Positions 16,396-24,457 of a DNA stretch of 64,000 nt are shown here, one piece after another. The stretch covers positions 3,906,001 to 3,970,000 of the forward strand of contig NZ_JAGIOB010000001.1 of assembly GCF_017876495.1 (NCBI RefSeq), given 5' to 3'. The notes beneath the pieces were generated by a model that searched no databases, was not told where the DNA came from, and saw nothing but the letters and a program-made list of their open reading frames with translations. The translations under genes were made by a program, and so were the position numbers. Source of the stretch: Microlunatus capsulatus (GTDB lineage Bacteria; Actinomycetota; Actinomycetes; Propionibacteriales; Propionibacteriaceae). How positions within the stretch are numbered: the first letter of the stretch is position 1; each line of letters starts with the position of its first letter.

Positions 16396-17129
16396 CGACC
16401 GTCCTGCTCATCCGCCACGGCCGCACGTCGGCCAACACCGCGGGGATCCTCGCCGGCCGGTCCTCCGGGGTCGAGCTCGACGCCGTCGGCCGCACGCAGG
16501 TCGCCGACGTCGGCACCCGGCTGGCCGGGGTCCCGCTGCGCGCCGTCGTCACCTCCCCGCTGCGGCGCTGCCGCCAGACCACCCAGGCCCTGGTCGGGGC
16601 GCGCGCCGAGCCGTGCCCGGTGCACAGCGAGCAGGGCATCATCGAGTGCGGCTACGGCGACTGGACGGGGAAGACGCTCAAGGAGCTGAGCGGGGAGAAG
16701 CTCTGGGCGACGGTGCAGTCCCAGCCCTCGGCCGTCCGCTTCCCGGGCGGGGAGTCGATGACGGAGATGAGCGCGCGGGCCGTCGGCACCATCCGCCGCT
16801 GGGACGCCACGATGGAGGCTGAGCACGGGGCCGACGCCGTCTGGGCGGCCGTCTCGCACGGCGACGTCATCAAGGCGGTCCTGGCCGACGCGCTCGGCAT
16901 GCACCTCGACGCCTTCCAGCGGATCCTCGTCGACCCGGCCTCGGTGTCGATCGTCCGCTACACCGCCAGCCGGCCCTACGTCGTGACCGTCAACTCCACC
17001 AACGCCGACCTCGGCAAGCTGCTGACCCCGCCCCCGACCAAGGCCGCTGGGTCCGACGACGACGCCGCGGTCGGCGGCGGGCTGGGCGCCGGGGGAGCGG
17101 ACGACCCTGCCGCCGGGGAGCCCCGTTGA
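16392..17129 (+). CDS. Histidine phosphatase, MSMEG_4193 family
   Basis: A 245-residue member of the branch-2 phosphoglycerate-mutase-like phosphatases. The catalytic RHG lies at residues 8-10 (LLIRHGRTSA), a second Arg in SPLRRCRQT, and the distal His in VSHGDVIKA. This actinobacterial subfamily always travels with the DUF3090 and SCO1664-like genes and often mshC, as here, yet the substrate is unknown. The last 45 residues are Asp/Gly/Ala-rich and probably disordered. ATG follows TAGCCT (16380-16385) by 6 nt. Confidence 0.9.
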   Translation: MTTVLLIRHGRTSANTAGILAGRSSGVELDAVGRTQVADVGTRLAGVPLRAVVTSPLRRCRQTTQALVGARAEPCPVHSEQGIIECGYGDWTGKTLKELSGEKLWATVQSQPSAVRFPGGESMTEMSARAVGTIRRWDATMEAEHGADAVWAAVSHGDVIKAVLADALGMHLDAFQRILVDPASVSIVRYTASRPYVVTVNSTNADLGKLLTPPPTKAAGSDDDAAVGGGLGAGGADDPAAGEPR

Positions 17130-17150
17130 GCGCCTGCTTAGGGTGGTGAC

Positions 17151-17735
17151 ATGGCGATTCTCGTGCACCGCTACGACGAACCCGACCGGTTCGTCGCCGG
17201 CACCGTCGGACAGCCCGGGGAACGTGCGTTCTTCCTGCAGGCCCGCGAGGGCAACCGCATCACCAGCGTGGCCTGTGAGAAGCAGCAGGTGTCCGTGCTG
17301 GCCGAGCACCTCGACCGGGTGCTCGACGAGGTGGTCCGGCGCAGCACCGGGGCGGCCGCCGTGCCCCCCTCCAGCACCCGGGCCCGCGACACCGACCCCC
17401 TGGACGCCCCGATCACCGAGGAGTTCCGCGTCGGCACCATGACGATCGCGTGGGACCCGGCCATCGACCGCGTGGTCATCGAGCTGTTCTCCAACGTCGA
17501 CGTGGAGGACGAGGACGCGGCCGACGACGCCGCGGAGACCGAGGAGAGCGAGCAGGTCAACGCCGACGAGGTCTTCGTCGTCAAGATCACCGCCTCCTAC
17601 GCCCGCGACTTCGTGGCCCGCGCCAACGCGCTGGTCTCCGCCGGCCGGCCGCCGTGCCCCTTCTGCCTGCAGCCGCTGGACCCCGAGGGGCACATCTGCC
17701 CGCGGGCCAACGGGTACCGGCGCCCGCTGTTCTGA
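17151..17735 (+). CDS. DUF3090 family protein
   Basis: A 194-residue protein of unknown function conserved in actinobacteria (TIGR03847 type). The N-terminus IHRYDEPDRF-like (here LVHRYDEPDRF) and GNRITSVACEKQQV are the recognisable family segments. The C-terminus carries CPFCLQPLDPEGHICPRANG, with three Cys plus a His that could bind a metal. ATG follows TAGGGT (17139-17144) by 6 nt. Second gene of the phosphatase-DUF3090-SCO1664-mshC block. Confidence 0.9.
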   Translation: MAILVHRYDEPDRFVAGTVGQPGERAFFLQAREGNRITSVACEKQQVSVLAEHLDRVLDEVVRRSTGAAAVPPSSTRARDTDPLDAPITEEFRVGTMTIAWDPAIDRVVIELFSNVDVEDEDAADDAAETEESEQVNADEVFVVKITASYARDFVARANALVSAGRPPCPFCLQPLDPEGHICPRANGYRRPLF

Positions 17736-17766
17736 TGACGCCGCCCGCTGCCCCGACGACGTCGCG

Positions 17767-18567
17767 ATGACCCACCCGGCGCTCGACGCCACCCTCGCCC
17801 ACGACGAGCTGGGCGAGGCCGAGCTGGAGATCACCGGCCGCCTGATGGAGGCGTCCAACGCCACCTTCCTCACCGAGGTGCGCACGCCCTCGGGCAGCAC
17901 GAGCAGCTGGGTCTACAAGCCCACGGAGGGCGAGCGCCCGCTCTGGGACTTCCCGCACCGCACCCTCGGGCTGCGGGAGGTCGCCGCCTACGAGGTGTCG
18001 CGGATCGGCGGCTTCGACTGCGTCCCCGTCACCGTCTTCGCCGAGGGGCCGATGGGTCCCGGCTCGCTGCAGGCGTGGGTGGAGAGCGAGCCGGACGCCG
18101 TCGCCGAGCTCGTCGACCTGGTGCCCACCACCGCCGTGCCGAGCCAGGGGTGGTTCTCCTGCGTGGAGGGCATCGGGGCCGACGACCGGCCGGTCTCGGT
18201 GATCCACGCCGACGACCCCCGGCTGCGGATGCTGGCCGTCTTCGACGTGCTCATCAACAACGCCGACCGCAAGGGCGGCCACATCCTGGCCAGCGAGGGC
18301 CGCGTGTTCGGCGTCGACCACGGCGTGAGCTTCCACACCGACCACAAGCTGCGGACGCTGCTGTGGGGCTGGGCCGGTAGCACCCTGCACGACGTCGAGC
18401 TCGAGGCCGTCGAGAAGGCGCGCGACGAGGCGCCCGAGCAGCTGACCGCGCTGCTGGACGAGCTCGAGATCGCCGCCCTGGTCCGGCGCGCCGACCTGCT
18501 GCTGAACCGGCGGCGGCTGCCCCGGCCCCGCGGCCAGTGGCCCTCGATCCCCTGGCCGCCCTTCTGA
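17767..18567 (+). CDS. SCO1664 family protein
   Basis: A 266-residue protein of the actinobacterial SCO1664 (TIGR03843) family. The order of motifs, KPTEGERPLWDF near residue 57, then NNADRKGGHIL (about 160-170) and GVDHGVSFH (about 178-186), resembles the catalytic and metal loops of phosphatidylinositol-kinase/HipA-like folds (an Asn-Asp-Asp style active site), but kinase activity has not been shown to my knowledge. It follows the DUF3090 gene by 31 bp. Its constant pairing with mshC suggests a role in thiol or phosphate metabolism; that is inference. Confidence 0.88.
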   Translation: MTHPALDATLAHDELGEAELEITGRLMEASNATFLTEVRTPSGSTSSWVYKPTEGERPLWDFPHRTLGLREVAAYEVSRIGGFDCVPVTVFAEGPMGPGSLQAWVESEPDAVAELVDLVPTTAVPSQGWFSCVEGIGADDRPVSVIHADDPRLRMLAVFDVLINNADRKGGHILASEGRVFGVDHGVSFHTDHKLRTLLWGWAGSTLHDVELEAVEKARDEAPEQLTALLDELEIAALVRRADLLLNRRRLPRPRGQWPSIPWPPF

Positions 18568-18577
18568 GCTCTCCTGG

Positions 18578-18667
18578 CTGAGCGTTCCGGGGCTGAGCGG
18601 TCCGGGGTCGGGCGGTCCGGGGTCGGGCGGTCCGGGGTCGGGCGGTCCGGGGTTGGGCCGTCCGGCG
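18578..18667 (+). repeat. Six-copy 15-bp tandem repeat upstream of mshC
   Basis: Six units of 15 bp run without gaps. Units 3-5 are identical (TCGGGCGGTCCGGGG), units 1-2 start CTGAGCG, and unit 6 is more diverged. The array fills the space between the SCO1664-like stop and the mshC promoter. The period is a multiple of three, so frames stay open through it, but no start and no neighbour support coding. Confidence 0.85.
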
Positions 18668-18715
18668 CCGGGGGCGTGGCCGGGGACCGTCCGGGCCCGC
18701 CGTTAGGGTGACGCC

Positions 18716-19960
18716 ATGCAGGCGTGGCGCTCCGGACCGGTTCCCCAGCTCGACCGTCCGGAGGGGTCGCCCGCGGTGCGGGCGTTCGACTCGGCCGCCC
18801 AGGAGCTGGTGCCCGTCGGCCCGGCCGAGGGCACCGCGCGGATGTACGTCTGCGGCATCACCCCCTACGACGCCACCCACATCGGGCACGCCAACACCTA
18901 CGTCTCCTTCGACCTGCTGAACCGGGTCTGGCGCGACGCCGGGCTCGAGGTCCTGTACGTGCAGAACGTCACCGACGTCGACGACCCGCTGATCGAGCGG
19001 GCGCACGCCACCGGCGTCGACTGGGCCGCGCTGGCCGCCGAGCAGACCCAGCTGTTCCGCGAGGACATGGAGGCGCTCAACGTCCTGCCGCCCAGCCACT
19101 ACGTGGGCGCCGTCGAGTCGGTCCCGCTGATCGTCGAGCTGGTCGCCGACCTGCAGGCCCGCGGCGTCGTCTACGCCGTCGAGGACGAGCACGCGGGCGA
19201 TCTCTACCTCGACCAGGCGCAGGACGCGGAGTTCGGCTCGCTGTCTCACCTCGACGAGGAGGCGGCCCGCCCGGTCTTCGCCGAGCGCGGCGGCGACCCG
19301 GACCGGACCGCCAAGCGGGGCGTCCTGGACTCCCTCGTCTGGCTCCGGCACCGCGAGGGTGACCCGTCCTGGCCCTCGCCCTTCGGCGACGGCCGCCCGG
19401 GCTGGCACGTCGAGTGCGCCGCCATCGCCCTGGACCTGCTGGGCCCGGACTTCGACGTCCAGGCCGGCGGCAGCGACCTCGTCTTCCCCCACCACGAGAT
19501 GAGCGCCTCGGTGGGCCGGCTGGCCACCGGCAAGCCCTTCGCCCGCGCCTACCTGCACAGCGGCATGGTCGCGCTGGACGGGGAGAAGATGAGCAAGTCC
19601 CGCGGCAACCTCGTCTTCGTCTCCCGGCTCCGCCGCGACGGCGTGGACCCGATGGCGGTCCGCCTCGCGCTGCTCGACCACCACTACCGCGACGACTGGG
19701 AGTGGACGCCGGAGCTGCTGACGGCGGCCGAGGAGCGGCTGGTCCGCTGGCGCGAGGCCGTCCGGCTGGACGCCGGGGTGGACGGCGACGCCGTCGTCGC
19801 GCAGATCCGCGCCGCCCTCGCCGACGACCTGGACGCCCCGGCGGCCCTGGCCGCCGTCGACGCCTGGGCCGGCGCCTCGTCGGTCGTCGAGAGCGACGAC
19901 GCCTACGCCCCGCAGACCGTGGCCCGTGCCGTCGAGGCCCTCCTCGGAATAACCCTCTGA
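18716..19960 (+). CDS. mshC: L-cysteine:1D-myo-inositol 2-amino-2-deoxy-alpha-D-glucopyranoside ligase
   Basis: MshC, the ATP-dependent ligase that joins cysteine to GlcN-Ins in mycothiol biosynthesis. 414 residues, the usual length. As a cysteinyl-tRNA synthetase relative it keeps the zinc Cys46 (YVCGITPYD), the HIGH motif at 55-58, WHVECAA, FPHHEMS, and KMSKS at 291-295. CysS proper is larger with an anticodon domain, absent here. ATG follows TAGGGT (18704-18709) by 6 nt. It closes the phosphatase-DUF3090-SCO1664 block. The presence of mshC fits the mycothiol-dependent nitroreductase homologue at 61241. Confidence 0.96.
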   Translation: MQAWRSGPVPQLDRPEGSPAVRAFDSAAQELVPVGPAEGTARMYVCGITPYDATHIGHANTYVSFDLLNRVWRDAGLEVLYVQNVTDVDDPLIERAHATGVDWAALAAEQTQLFREDMEALNVLPPSHYVGAVESVPLIVELVADLQARGVVYAVEDEHAGDLYLDQAQDAEFGSLSHLDEEAARPVFAERGGDPDRTAKRGVLDSLVWLRHREGDPSWPSPFGDGRPGWHVECAAIALDLLGPDFDVQAGGSDLVFPHHEMSASVGRLATGKPFARAYLHSGMVALDGEKMSKSRGNLVFVSRLRRDGVDPMAVRLALLDHHYRDDWEWTPELLTAAEERLVRWREAVRLDAGVDGDAVVAQIRAALADDLDAPAALAAVDAWAGASSVVESDDAYAPQTVARAVEALLGITL

Positions 19961-19969
19961 CCCCGGCCC

Positions 19970-19992
19970 TGAACTTGTCGAAGGGGCACGAG
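19970..19992 (+). repeat. Short REP-like core CTGAACTTGTCGAAGGGG
   Basis: Just after the mshC stop lies CCCTGAACTTGTCGAAGGGG, with near-symmetric ends (CCCT and AGGGG). The core TTGTCGAAGG, mirrored as CCTTCGACAA, is a dispersed intergenic motif I recall from many high-GC genomes. Only one copy was noticed here. Confidence 0.4.
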
Positions 19993-20036
19993 GACTCCGC
20001 CGAGGCAGTCGCCGATCTGCGTTCTTGAGGGGCACC

Positions 20037-20126
20037 CGGATCGGGCGCCGCTGTCGAAAGGAGGAGCGCGTCGACACGCTCTTCGTCGACGCGCGACGAC
20101 GTCGACAGCGGTTATAGCCCGATCCG
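20037..20126 (+). repeat. Three-tier nested palindromic element
   Basis: Three perfect 10-bp inverted repeats are nested: outer CGGATCGGGC (20037-20046) with GCCCGATCCG (20117-20126), middle CCGCTGTCGA (20048-20057) with TCGACAGCGG (20102-20111), and inner GCGCGTCGAC (20066-20075) with GTCGACGCGC (20085-20094). The final loop has 9 nt. The element lies between two convergent genes (mshC and a glyoxalase). No transposase or T tract adjoins it. Confidence 0.8.
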
Positions 20127-20148
20127 CGTCCGAGCGGAGCGAGGACCA

Positions 20149-20511
20149 TCAAAAGGTGTGGTGCACGGCCTCGACGTTGTTGCCGTCGGGGTCGCGGACG
20201 AAGGCTCCGAAGTAGCCGGCGTGGTACTCGGGCCAGACCCGCGGGGCGTGCAGGCTCGCGGTCCCGAAGGCCAGCGCGGCGTCGTGGAAGGCGATGACGG
20301 CCTCCCGGCTGGGCGCGGCGAAGGCGAGGTGGCTCTGCCGGTTGGGGATCCGGTCGGTCGCCGCCCCGATCCAGAACACCGCGTGGTCGGCGCCGTAGCC
20401 CACCGCGGGTCCGACGTCGGTCAGCATCCGGTAGCCGAGGGTCGCCAGCACGGCGTCGTAGAAGCGGCGGGCCGCGGCGAGGTCGTCCACCTGGATGCCG
20501 ACGTGATCCAT
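20149..20511 (-). CDS. Glyoxalase/bleomycin-resistance family (VOC) protein
   Basis: A 120-residue vicinal-oxygen-chelate protein. It opens with MDHVGIQVDDLAAARRFYDAVL-like sequence: the first beta strand with the metal His is at the very start, and the second module ends with RDPDGNNVEAVHH, holding the conserved Glu. Members often detoxify electrophiles or bind antibiotics; no substrate can be named. A longer frame reaches a GTG at 20586, but the fold begins at 20511. CAGGAT on the minus strand lies 7 nt before an in-frame GTG at 20514, which could be the true leaderless start. Confidence 0.85.
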   Translation of the reverse strand: MDHVGIQVDDLAAARRFYDAVLATLGYRMLTDVGPAVGYGADHAVFWIGAATDRIPNRQSHLAFAAPSREAVIAFHDAALAFGTASLHAPRVWPEYHAGYFGAFVRDPDGNNVEAVHHTF

Positions 20512-20596
20512 CACACGCCCGATCCTGGCAGCGGCGGCGTCCGGGGGGCAAGAGCCGCCGCACCGGCGTAGGAGCGCGTGCCACACTGGTCGCTGA

Positions 20597-20613
20597 CGAG
20601 TTTGTCAAACTCG
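20597..20613 (+). promoter_or_regulatory. 8-bp-arm palindrome upstream of the FMN riboswitch
   Basis: CGAGTTTG-T-CAAACTCG is a perfect palindrome with a single central base. It is AT-richer than its surroundings and sits between the divergent glyoxalase gene and the riboswitch aptamer. A one-base loop makes it a poor RNA hairpin, so a dimeric regulator site is the likelier reading. It overlaps a TTGTCA that could be a -35. Confidence 0.5.
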
Positions 20614-20615
20614 CA

Positions 20616-20739
20616 CGTGTTCCGGGGTCGGTGGAAGTCCGAGCCGGCGGTGAAAGTCCGCGACCCGATCGCAGCCAGCGACCGGTTGATGTGGTGAAAC
20701 TCCACGACCGACGGTGAGAGTCCGGATGGGAGGAACACG
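20616..20739 (+). ncRNA. FMN riboswitch (RFN element)
   Basis: The closing stem P1 is CGTGTTCC (20616-20623) with GGAACACG (20732-20739). Between them lie the conserved RFN blocks GGTGGAAGTCC, AGCCGGCGGTGAAAGTCCGC, GACCGGTTGATGTGGTGAAA and CGACGGTGAGAGTCCGGATGGGAGGAACA. FMN binding should turn off the gene downstream. The next gene is a PnuC-like riboflavin transporter, a classic target. A small hairpin with a pyrimidine-rich tail (20757-20772) may be part of the expression platform. Confidence 0.95.
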
Positions 20740-20756
20740 GGAGCAGTCGACGACGC

Positions 20757-20772
20757 GCGGGCGCCTGCCCGC
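20757..20772 (+). terminator. Possible expression-platform hairpin of the FMN riboswitch
   Basis: GCGGGC (20757-20762) and GCCCGC (20767-20772) enclose a GCCT loop and are followed by the pyrimidine-rich GTCTCTTCTTC. It could act as the attenuator or as an anti-Shine-Dalgarno structure partner; evidence is only structural. Confidence 0.35.
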
Positions 20773-20838
20773 ACGCCCCGACGTCTCTTCTTCACCCCGG
20801 GTTCAACCGTGCGACCGGACGAGTGGAAGGGACATCCC

Positions 20839-21558
20839 ATGGGATTCTCGGAACTGCTGGTGCGGTTGCTGGAGGCCAAGATCGACATCGGCCCCGGCAT
20901 CCTCTGGCGGGAGGTCATCGGCAACGTCTTCGGCCTGGCGAGCGCACTGCTCGGCATGCGCCGCAAGGTCGCCGCGTGGCCGATCGGCATCATCGGCAAC
21001 ATCTTGCTGTTCACCGTGTTCGTCGGGAGCGCCCTCGGCGGCGTCCTCGACACCCCCCAGCAGCACGACGTGTGGGGCCAGGCGGGCCGTCAGGTCTTCT
21101 TCCTGGTCGTCAGCGTCTACGGCTGGGTCCAGTGGAGCCGCTACCGCCGCAGCCACGGTGGGGGCGGGGTGGCCGTCAGGCCGCGCTGGGCCACCGGCGC
21201 CGAGCGCCTCCAGCTGCTGGTCGCCGCCGTCGTGCTGACGACGGCGTTCTACTTCGTCCTCGAGGCGCTGGGGTCGTGGGGTCCGCTCGCGGACGCCTGG
21301 ATCCTCACCGGCTCGATCCTGGCCACCTACGGGATGGCGCGGGGCTGGACGGAGTTCTGGGTGATCTGGGTCCTCGTCGACGTGGTCGGCATCCCGCTGC
21401 TGCTGGTGGCGGGCTTCTACCCCTCGGCGATCATGTACATCGTCTACGGCGCGTTCTGCGTGCTGGGGCTGATCTCGTGGGTCCGGATCCAGCGGACCGA
21501 GGGCGCCGAGGCGGTCCCCGCCGGGGTCGCCGACCCCGTGTCGGAGACCGTCGGCTGA
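20839..21558 (+). CDS. ribM: Riboflavin transporter, PnuC family (RibM/PnuX)
   Basis: A 239-residue membrane protein with about seven helices and the PnuC-family motifs [11 protein letters not shown] near the N-terminus, WPIGIIGNI, and [17 protein letters not shown] in the second half. PnuC relatives take up vitamins by facilitated diffusion; those under an FMN riboswitch in Streptomyces and Corynebacterium (RibM/PnuX) import riboflavin. The FMN riboswitch at 20616-20739 makes riboflavin the likely substrate. The ATG at 20839 is preceded by GGAAGGGA; an upstream ATG at 20809 adds only ten unrelated residues. Confidence 0.92.
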   Translation: MGFSELLVRLLEAKIDIGPGILWREVIGNVFGLASALLGMRRKVAAWPIGIIGNILLFTVFVGSALGGVLDTPQQHDVWGQAGRQVFFLVVSVYGWVQWSRYRRSHGGGGVAVRPRWATGAERLQLLVAAVVLTTAFYFVLEALGSWGPLADAWILTGSILATYGMARGWTEFWVIWVLVDVVGIPLLLVAGFYPSAIMYIVYGAFCVLGLISWVRIQRTEGAEAVPAGVADPVSETVG

Positions 21559-21637
21559 CCGACCGGTCGGCGTGCGGGGACGTCGGGGTCGACATCGGCC
21601 CCGGAGTCGCCGCGCGCCGGCCACTAGGCTGCCCCGC

Positions 21638-21907
21638 GTGACCACGAAGACCTTCGAGTCCCTGTTCGCCGAGCTCAGCGCCAAGGTGGCCGAGCGGGCC
21701 CCGGGCTCCAGCACGGTGGCCCGCGTCGACGCGGGCGTCCACGCCATCGGCAAGAAGGTCGTCGAGGAGGCCGCCGAGGTGTGGATGGCCGCGGAGTACC
21801 AGTCGAAGGCGGACGCGGCGGAGGAGATCAGCCAGCTGCTCTACCACCTGCAGACGATGATGATCGCCCTCGACCTCGACCTCGACGACGTCTACGCCCA
21901 CCTCTGA
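21638..21907 (+). CDS. hisE: Phosphoribosyl-ATP diphosphatase
   Basis: An 89-residue stand-alone HisE, second enzyme of histidine biosynthesis, which hydrolyses PR-ATP to PR-AMP. All-alpha MazG-like fold with the metal-binding [15 protein letters not shown] and [10 protein letters not shown] segments. GTG 21638 follows TAGGCT (21625-21630) by 7 nt without a Shine-Dalgarno. hisG follows after 62 bp with its own box, so the pair is probably not a strict operon although gene order matches mycobacteria. Confidence 0.95.
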   Translation: MTTKTFESLFAELSAKVAERAPGSSTVARVDAGVHAIGKKVVEEAAEVWMAAEYQSKADAAEEISQLLYHLQTMMIALDLDLDDVYAHL

Positions 21908-21969
21908 GCCCGGTCTCACCGCTCTCCCGACGCCCGGGCCCGCGGGGGCCGTCCACCTAGGATGACCGG

Positions 21970-22833
21970 GTGAGCCCTGCCCGCCCGACCATCAAGATCG
22001 CCGTCCCGAACAAGGGCTCCCTGTCGGAGTCCGCGTCCGCGATGCTCCGCGAGGCCGGGTACGCCCAGCGCAGCGAGCCCAAGGAGCTGGTCCTCTTCGA
22101 CGAGGCCAACGGCGTCGAGTTCTTCTACCTGCGGCCGCGCGACATCGCCGTGTACGTGGGGGAGGGCACCCTCGACGTCGGCCTCACCGGCCGCGACATG
22201 CTGCTCGACTCCCGGGCCCCGGCCACCGAGGTGATGCCGCTGGGCTTCGGCCGCAGCCGCTTCCGGTTCGCCGCGCCCGTCGACGCCGACCTCAGCGTGG
22301 AGAAGCTGCAGGGCCTCCGGCTCGCCACCTCCTACCCGGGCCTGGTCGAGACCTACCTGGCCGACCGCGGCGTCAGCACCCGGCTGATCAAGCTGGACGG
22401 GGCGGTCGAGACCGCCATCCGGCTGGGCGTCGCCGACGTGATCGCCGACGTCGTGGAGACCGGCACCACCCTGCGGCAGGCGGGTCTCTCCCTGTTCGGG
22501 GACCCGATCCTGCAGTCCGAGGGCATCCTCATCCGGCGCACCGACGCCCCCGAGCCGCCCGGGCTGTCCCAGCTGGTCCGCCGGCTCAACGGTGTCCTGG
22601 TCGCCCGCAACTACGTGATGATGGACTACGACGTCAGCGCCGAGGTGGTCGAGGCTGCCTGCGCGATCACGCCGGGCCTGGAGTCGCCGACGGTCGCGCC
22701 GCTGGCCAAGCGGGGCTGGCACGCCGTCCGGGCCATGGTGCCCAAGCCCGACGCCCAGCAGGTGATGGACGACCTCTGGGAGCTCGGCGCCCGCGCCATC
22801 CTGGTCACCGACATCGCCGCGTGCCGGATCTAG
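21970..22833 (+). CDS. hisG: ATP phosphoribosyltransferase (long form)
   Basis: A 287-residue HisG of the long type with a C-terminal ACT-like regulatory domain, catalysing the first, histidine-inhibited step of the pathway. The N-terminus IKIAVPNKGSLSE and the phosphate loop VETGTTLRQAGL (about 160-171) are characteristic. The C-terminal 75 residues (from about MMDYDVSAEV) form the allosteric domain, so no HisZ is needed. GTG follows TAGGAT (21958-21963) by 6 nt. Confidence 0.96.
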   Translation: MSPARPTIKIAVPNKGSLSESASAMLREAGYAQRSEPKELVLFDEANGVEFFYLRPRDIAVYVGEGTLDVGLTGRDMLLDSRAPATEVMPLGFGRSRFRFAAPVDADLSVEKLQGLRLATSYPGLVETYLADRGVSTRLIKLDGAVETAIRLGVADVIADVVETGTTLRQAGLSLFGDPILQSEGILIRRTDAPEPPGLSQLVRRLNGVLVARNYVMMDYDVSAEVVEAACAITPGLESPTVAPLAKRGWHAVRAMVPKPDAQQVMDDLWELGARAILVTDIAACRI

Positions 22834-23324
22834 TGCGCCCCGCCCCCGACGCCGTCGCCCCGTCGACGCTCGTCATCCGTCCCCGCCGGCTCCGGCTGGT
22901 CGCCGCCTCGTTCGCGGTCGCCCTGGTGCTGGTCACGCTCTACGGCTGGTTCGCCCTGCCGGACGACATCCAGGTGCTGTTCACCACCTCGCAGCGGCTG
23001 ACCCTGCTGGGGGTGCTGGCTCTGCTGGTGGGGGTGATGGTGGCCCTGGCGCTGAGCGTCGTCCGGGCGGACGAGTCCGGGCTGTGGTTCCGCAACGGGC
23101 TGCGGACGCACACCGTTCCCTGGGACCGCGTGCACCAGGTGGTGCTGCGCCGCGGCGACCCCTGGGCCTTCGTGCTGCTGACGCCGGCCGACGGCAGCGC
23201 CTTCAGCGCGGACCTCGACGCCGAGAAGCGGCAGCTGATGGCCCTGCAGTACGGCGACGGGGCCGCCGCGCAGGTCGGGGTGGAGGAGCTCCGCCGCCGC
23301 CAGCGCTACTGGACGACCCGCTGA
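22821..23324 (+). CDS. Membrane protein with bacterial PH-like domain
   Basis: A 167-residue protein with two N-terminal membrane helices (about 27-45 and 60-80) followed by a short beta-rich bacterial PH domain (VVRADESGLWFRNGLRTHTVPW, then VVLRRGDPWAF). This hisG-adjacent gene is shared with other actinobacteria (Rv2120c position in mycobacteria). GTG 22821 overlaps hisG by 13 bp; an alternative GTG at 22833 would give a 1-base stop/start overlap and is equally plausible. Function unknown. Confidence 0.75.
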   Translation: MPDLVRPAPDAVAPSTLVIRPRRLRLVAASFAVALVLVTLYGWFALPDDIQVLFTTSQRLTLLGVLALLVGVMVALALSVVRADESGLWFRNGLRTHTVPWDRVHQVVLRRGDPWAFVLLTPADGSAFSADLDAEKRQLMALQYGDGAAAQVGVEELRRRQRYWTTR

Positions 23325-23334
23325 GCCCGCGGGC

Positions 23335-23814
23335 TCACTCGATCCCGCGGGACTTGAGCAGGGCCTCGATCTCGGCCATGTCGTCGTCCTGCGCCGGGGC
23401 CTGACGCTGCTGGGCGGCCGGGCCGGCGGGCTTGCGGCCGCTGACGGCCTTCGTGGTCCCGGCACCGGCGGCCGGGGCGGTCGCGCCGCGCTCGGCGCGG
23501 GTGCGCTTCGGGGTCCGGCGGGCGACGACCCCGCCCACGACCCAGAGGACGACGCAGACGGCGAGGAGGGCGAAGCCGGCCCAGATCGTCGGCGAGAGGA
23601 CGGTGCTGGAGGCCCAGCGCCCGACCGCCACGACGGCGTCCCAGACGAGGCCGAGGAGGCCGCTCAGGTAGAGGGCCAGCGGCAGCAGGGCCAGGCCGAT
23701 CCCCTGGACCATCCGGCCCTTGCGGCCCCGGCGTCCGGCGAGGATGGCGATCACCAGGCCCAGCAGGGTGAGCCCAGCGGCGAGGGGGAGGAGCACGGCG
23801 GATTCGGCTGGCAT
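23335..23814 (-). CDS. Small membrane protein with conserved C-terminal EIEALLKSRGIE tail
   Basis: A 159-residue protein with a membrane helix at the N-terminus (about 5-27), two more near 37-58 and 72-98, then a basic, Ala/Pro-rich linker. It ends with the acidic patch DDD and the short motif MAEIEALLKSRGIE. Similar tails occur on unrelated actinobacterial membrane proteins, to my recollection. No enzyme motif. Convergent with the PH-domain gene (10 bp gap) and divergent from the SseB-like gene. The start at 23814 follows CAGATT by 6 nt. Confidence 0.65.
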   Translation of the reverse strand: MPAESAVLLPLAAGLTLLGLVIAILAGRRGRKGRMVQGIGLALLPLALYLSGLLGLVWDAVVAVGRWASSTVLSPTIWAGFALLAVCVVLWVVGGVVARRTPKRTRAERGATAPAAGAGTTKAVSGRKPAGPAAQQRQAPAQDDDMAEIEALLKSRGIE

Positions 23815-23923
23815 CCCGCCAATCTGCCACAGCGGACCGCCCCGGCCGATCGGGGTGACCACCCGCTGCACCCCGGCTCCGCGGGCCCGGAGGCCGGGGT
23901 CCGGGCTCCCGTACGGTGGTCCG

Positions 23924-24457
23924 GTGGACCACGAACGCCAGCTCGCACCCTCCCCGTTCCCCGGTGACGCCGGGGTCGCCGACCCCGCCACGCGGCGGGC
24001 GCTCGCCGCGGCCGTCGGTGGCGCGGACCCGGCCGCCTACCTCCGCGCCGTCGCCGTGCTGTGCACCGACCGGCTGCTCGTGCCCGTCGTCGCCACCGCC
24101 ACCCGGCTGGGCGAGACCGTCGGCGGGCTGGCCTCGGACAAGGAGGCGGAGATGTCGGTGGTGATGCTGCAGGCCGCGGACGGCCGCCGCGCCCTGCTCG
24201 GCTTCACCGGCCTGGACGCGCTGCACGCCTGGCAGGCTGACGCCCGGCCCGTCGCGGTGACGCTCGACAAGGCCGCCCAGACGGCGCGGGCCGAGGGCGT
24301 CGCCGCGCTGCTCGTCGACTTCGCCGGTCCGCACCCGCTGGTCGTCGACGGCGAGGTGCTGGAGTCGCTCGCGGCCGGCCGCCGCCTGGTCGAGACCGCG
24401 CCGGGGGAGTTCGGCTGGCTCGTGGAGGCCGACGGCGCCGACCCCGCCGCCGGCTGA
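23924..24457 (+). CDS. SseB family protein
   Basis: A 177-residue protein with the SseB/enhanced-serine-sensitivity fold: DRLLVPVVATATRLG, then EMSVVMLQAADGRRALLGFTGLDAL and a C-terminal strand pair. It is commonly found just upstream of infC in actinobacteria, as here. Molecular role unknown. GTG 23924 follows TACGGT (23912-23917) by 6 nt, so it is probably leaderless. Confidence 0.82.
   Translation: MDHERQLAPSPFPGDAGVADPATRRALAAAVGGADPAAYLRAVAVLCTDRLLVPVVATATRLGETVGGLASDKEAEMSVVMLQAADGRRALLGFTGLDALHAWQADARPVAVTLDKAAQTARAEGVAALLVDFAGPHPLVVDGEVLESLAAGRRLVETAPGEFGWLVEADGADPAAG

Noticed and set aside
18578-18667. Possible CRISPR array
   Set aside because: Units are 15 bp and abut each other with no spacers; no cas genes in the window. 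It is a plain tandem repeat.
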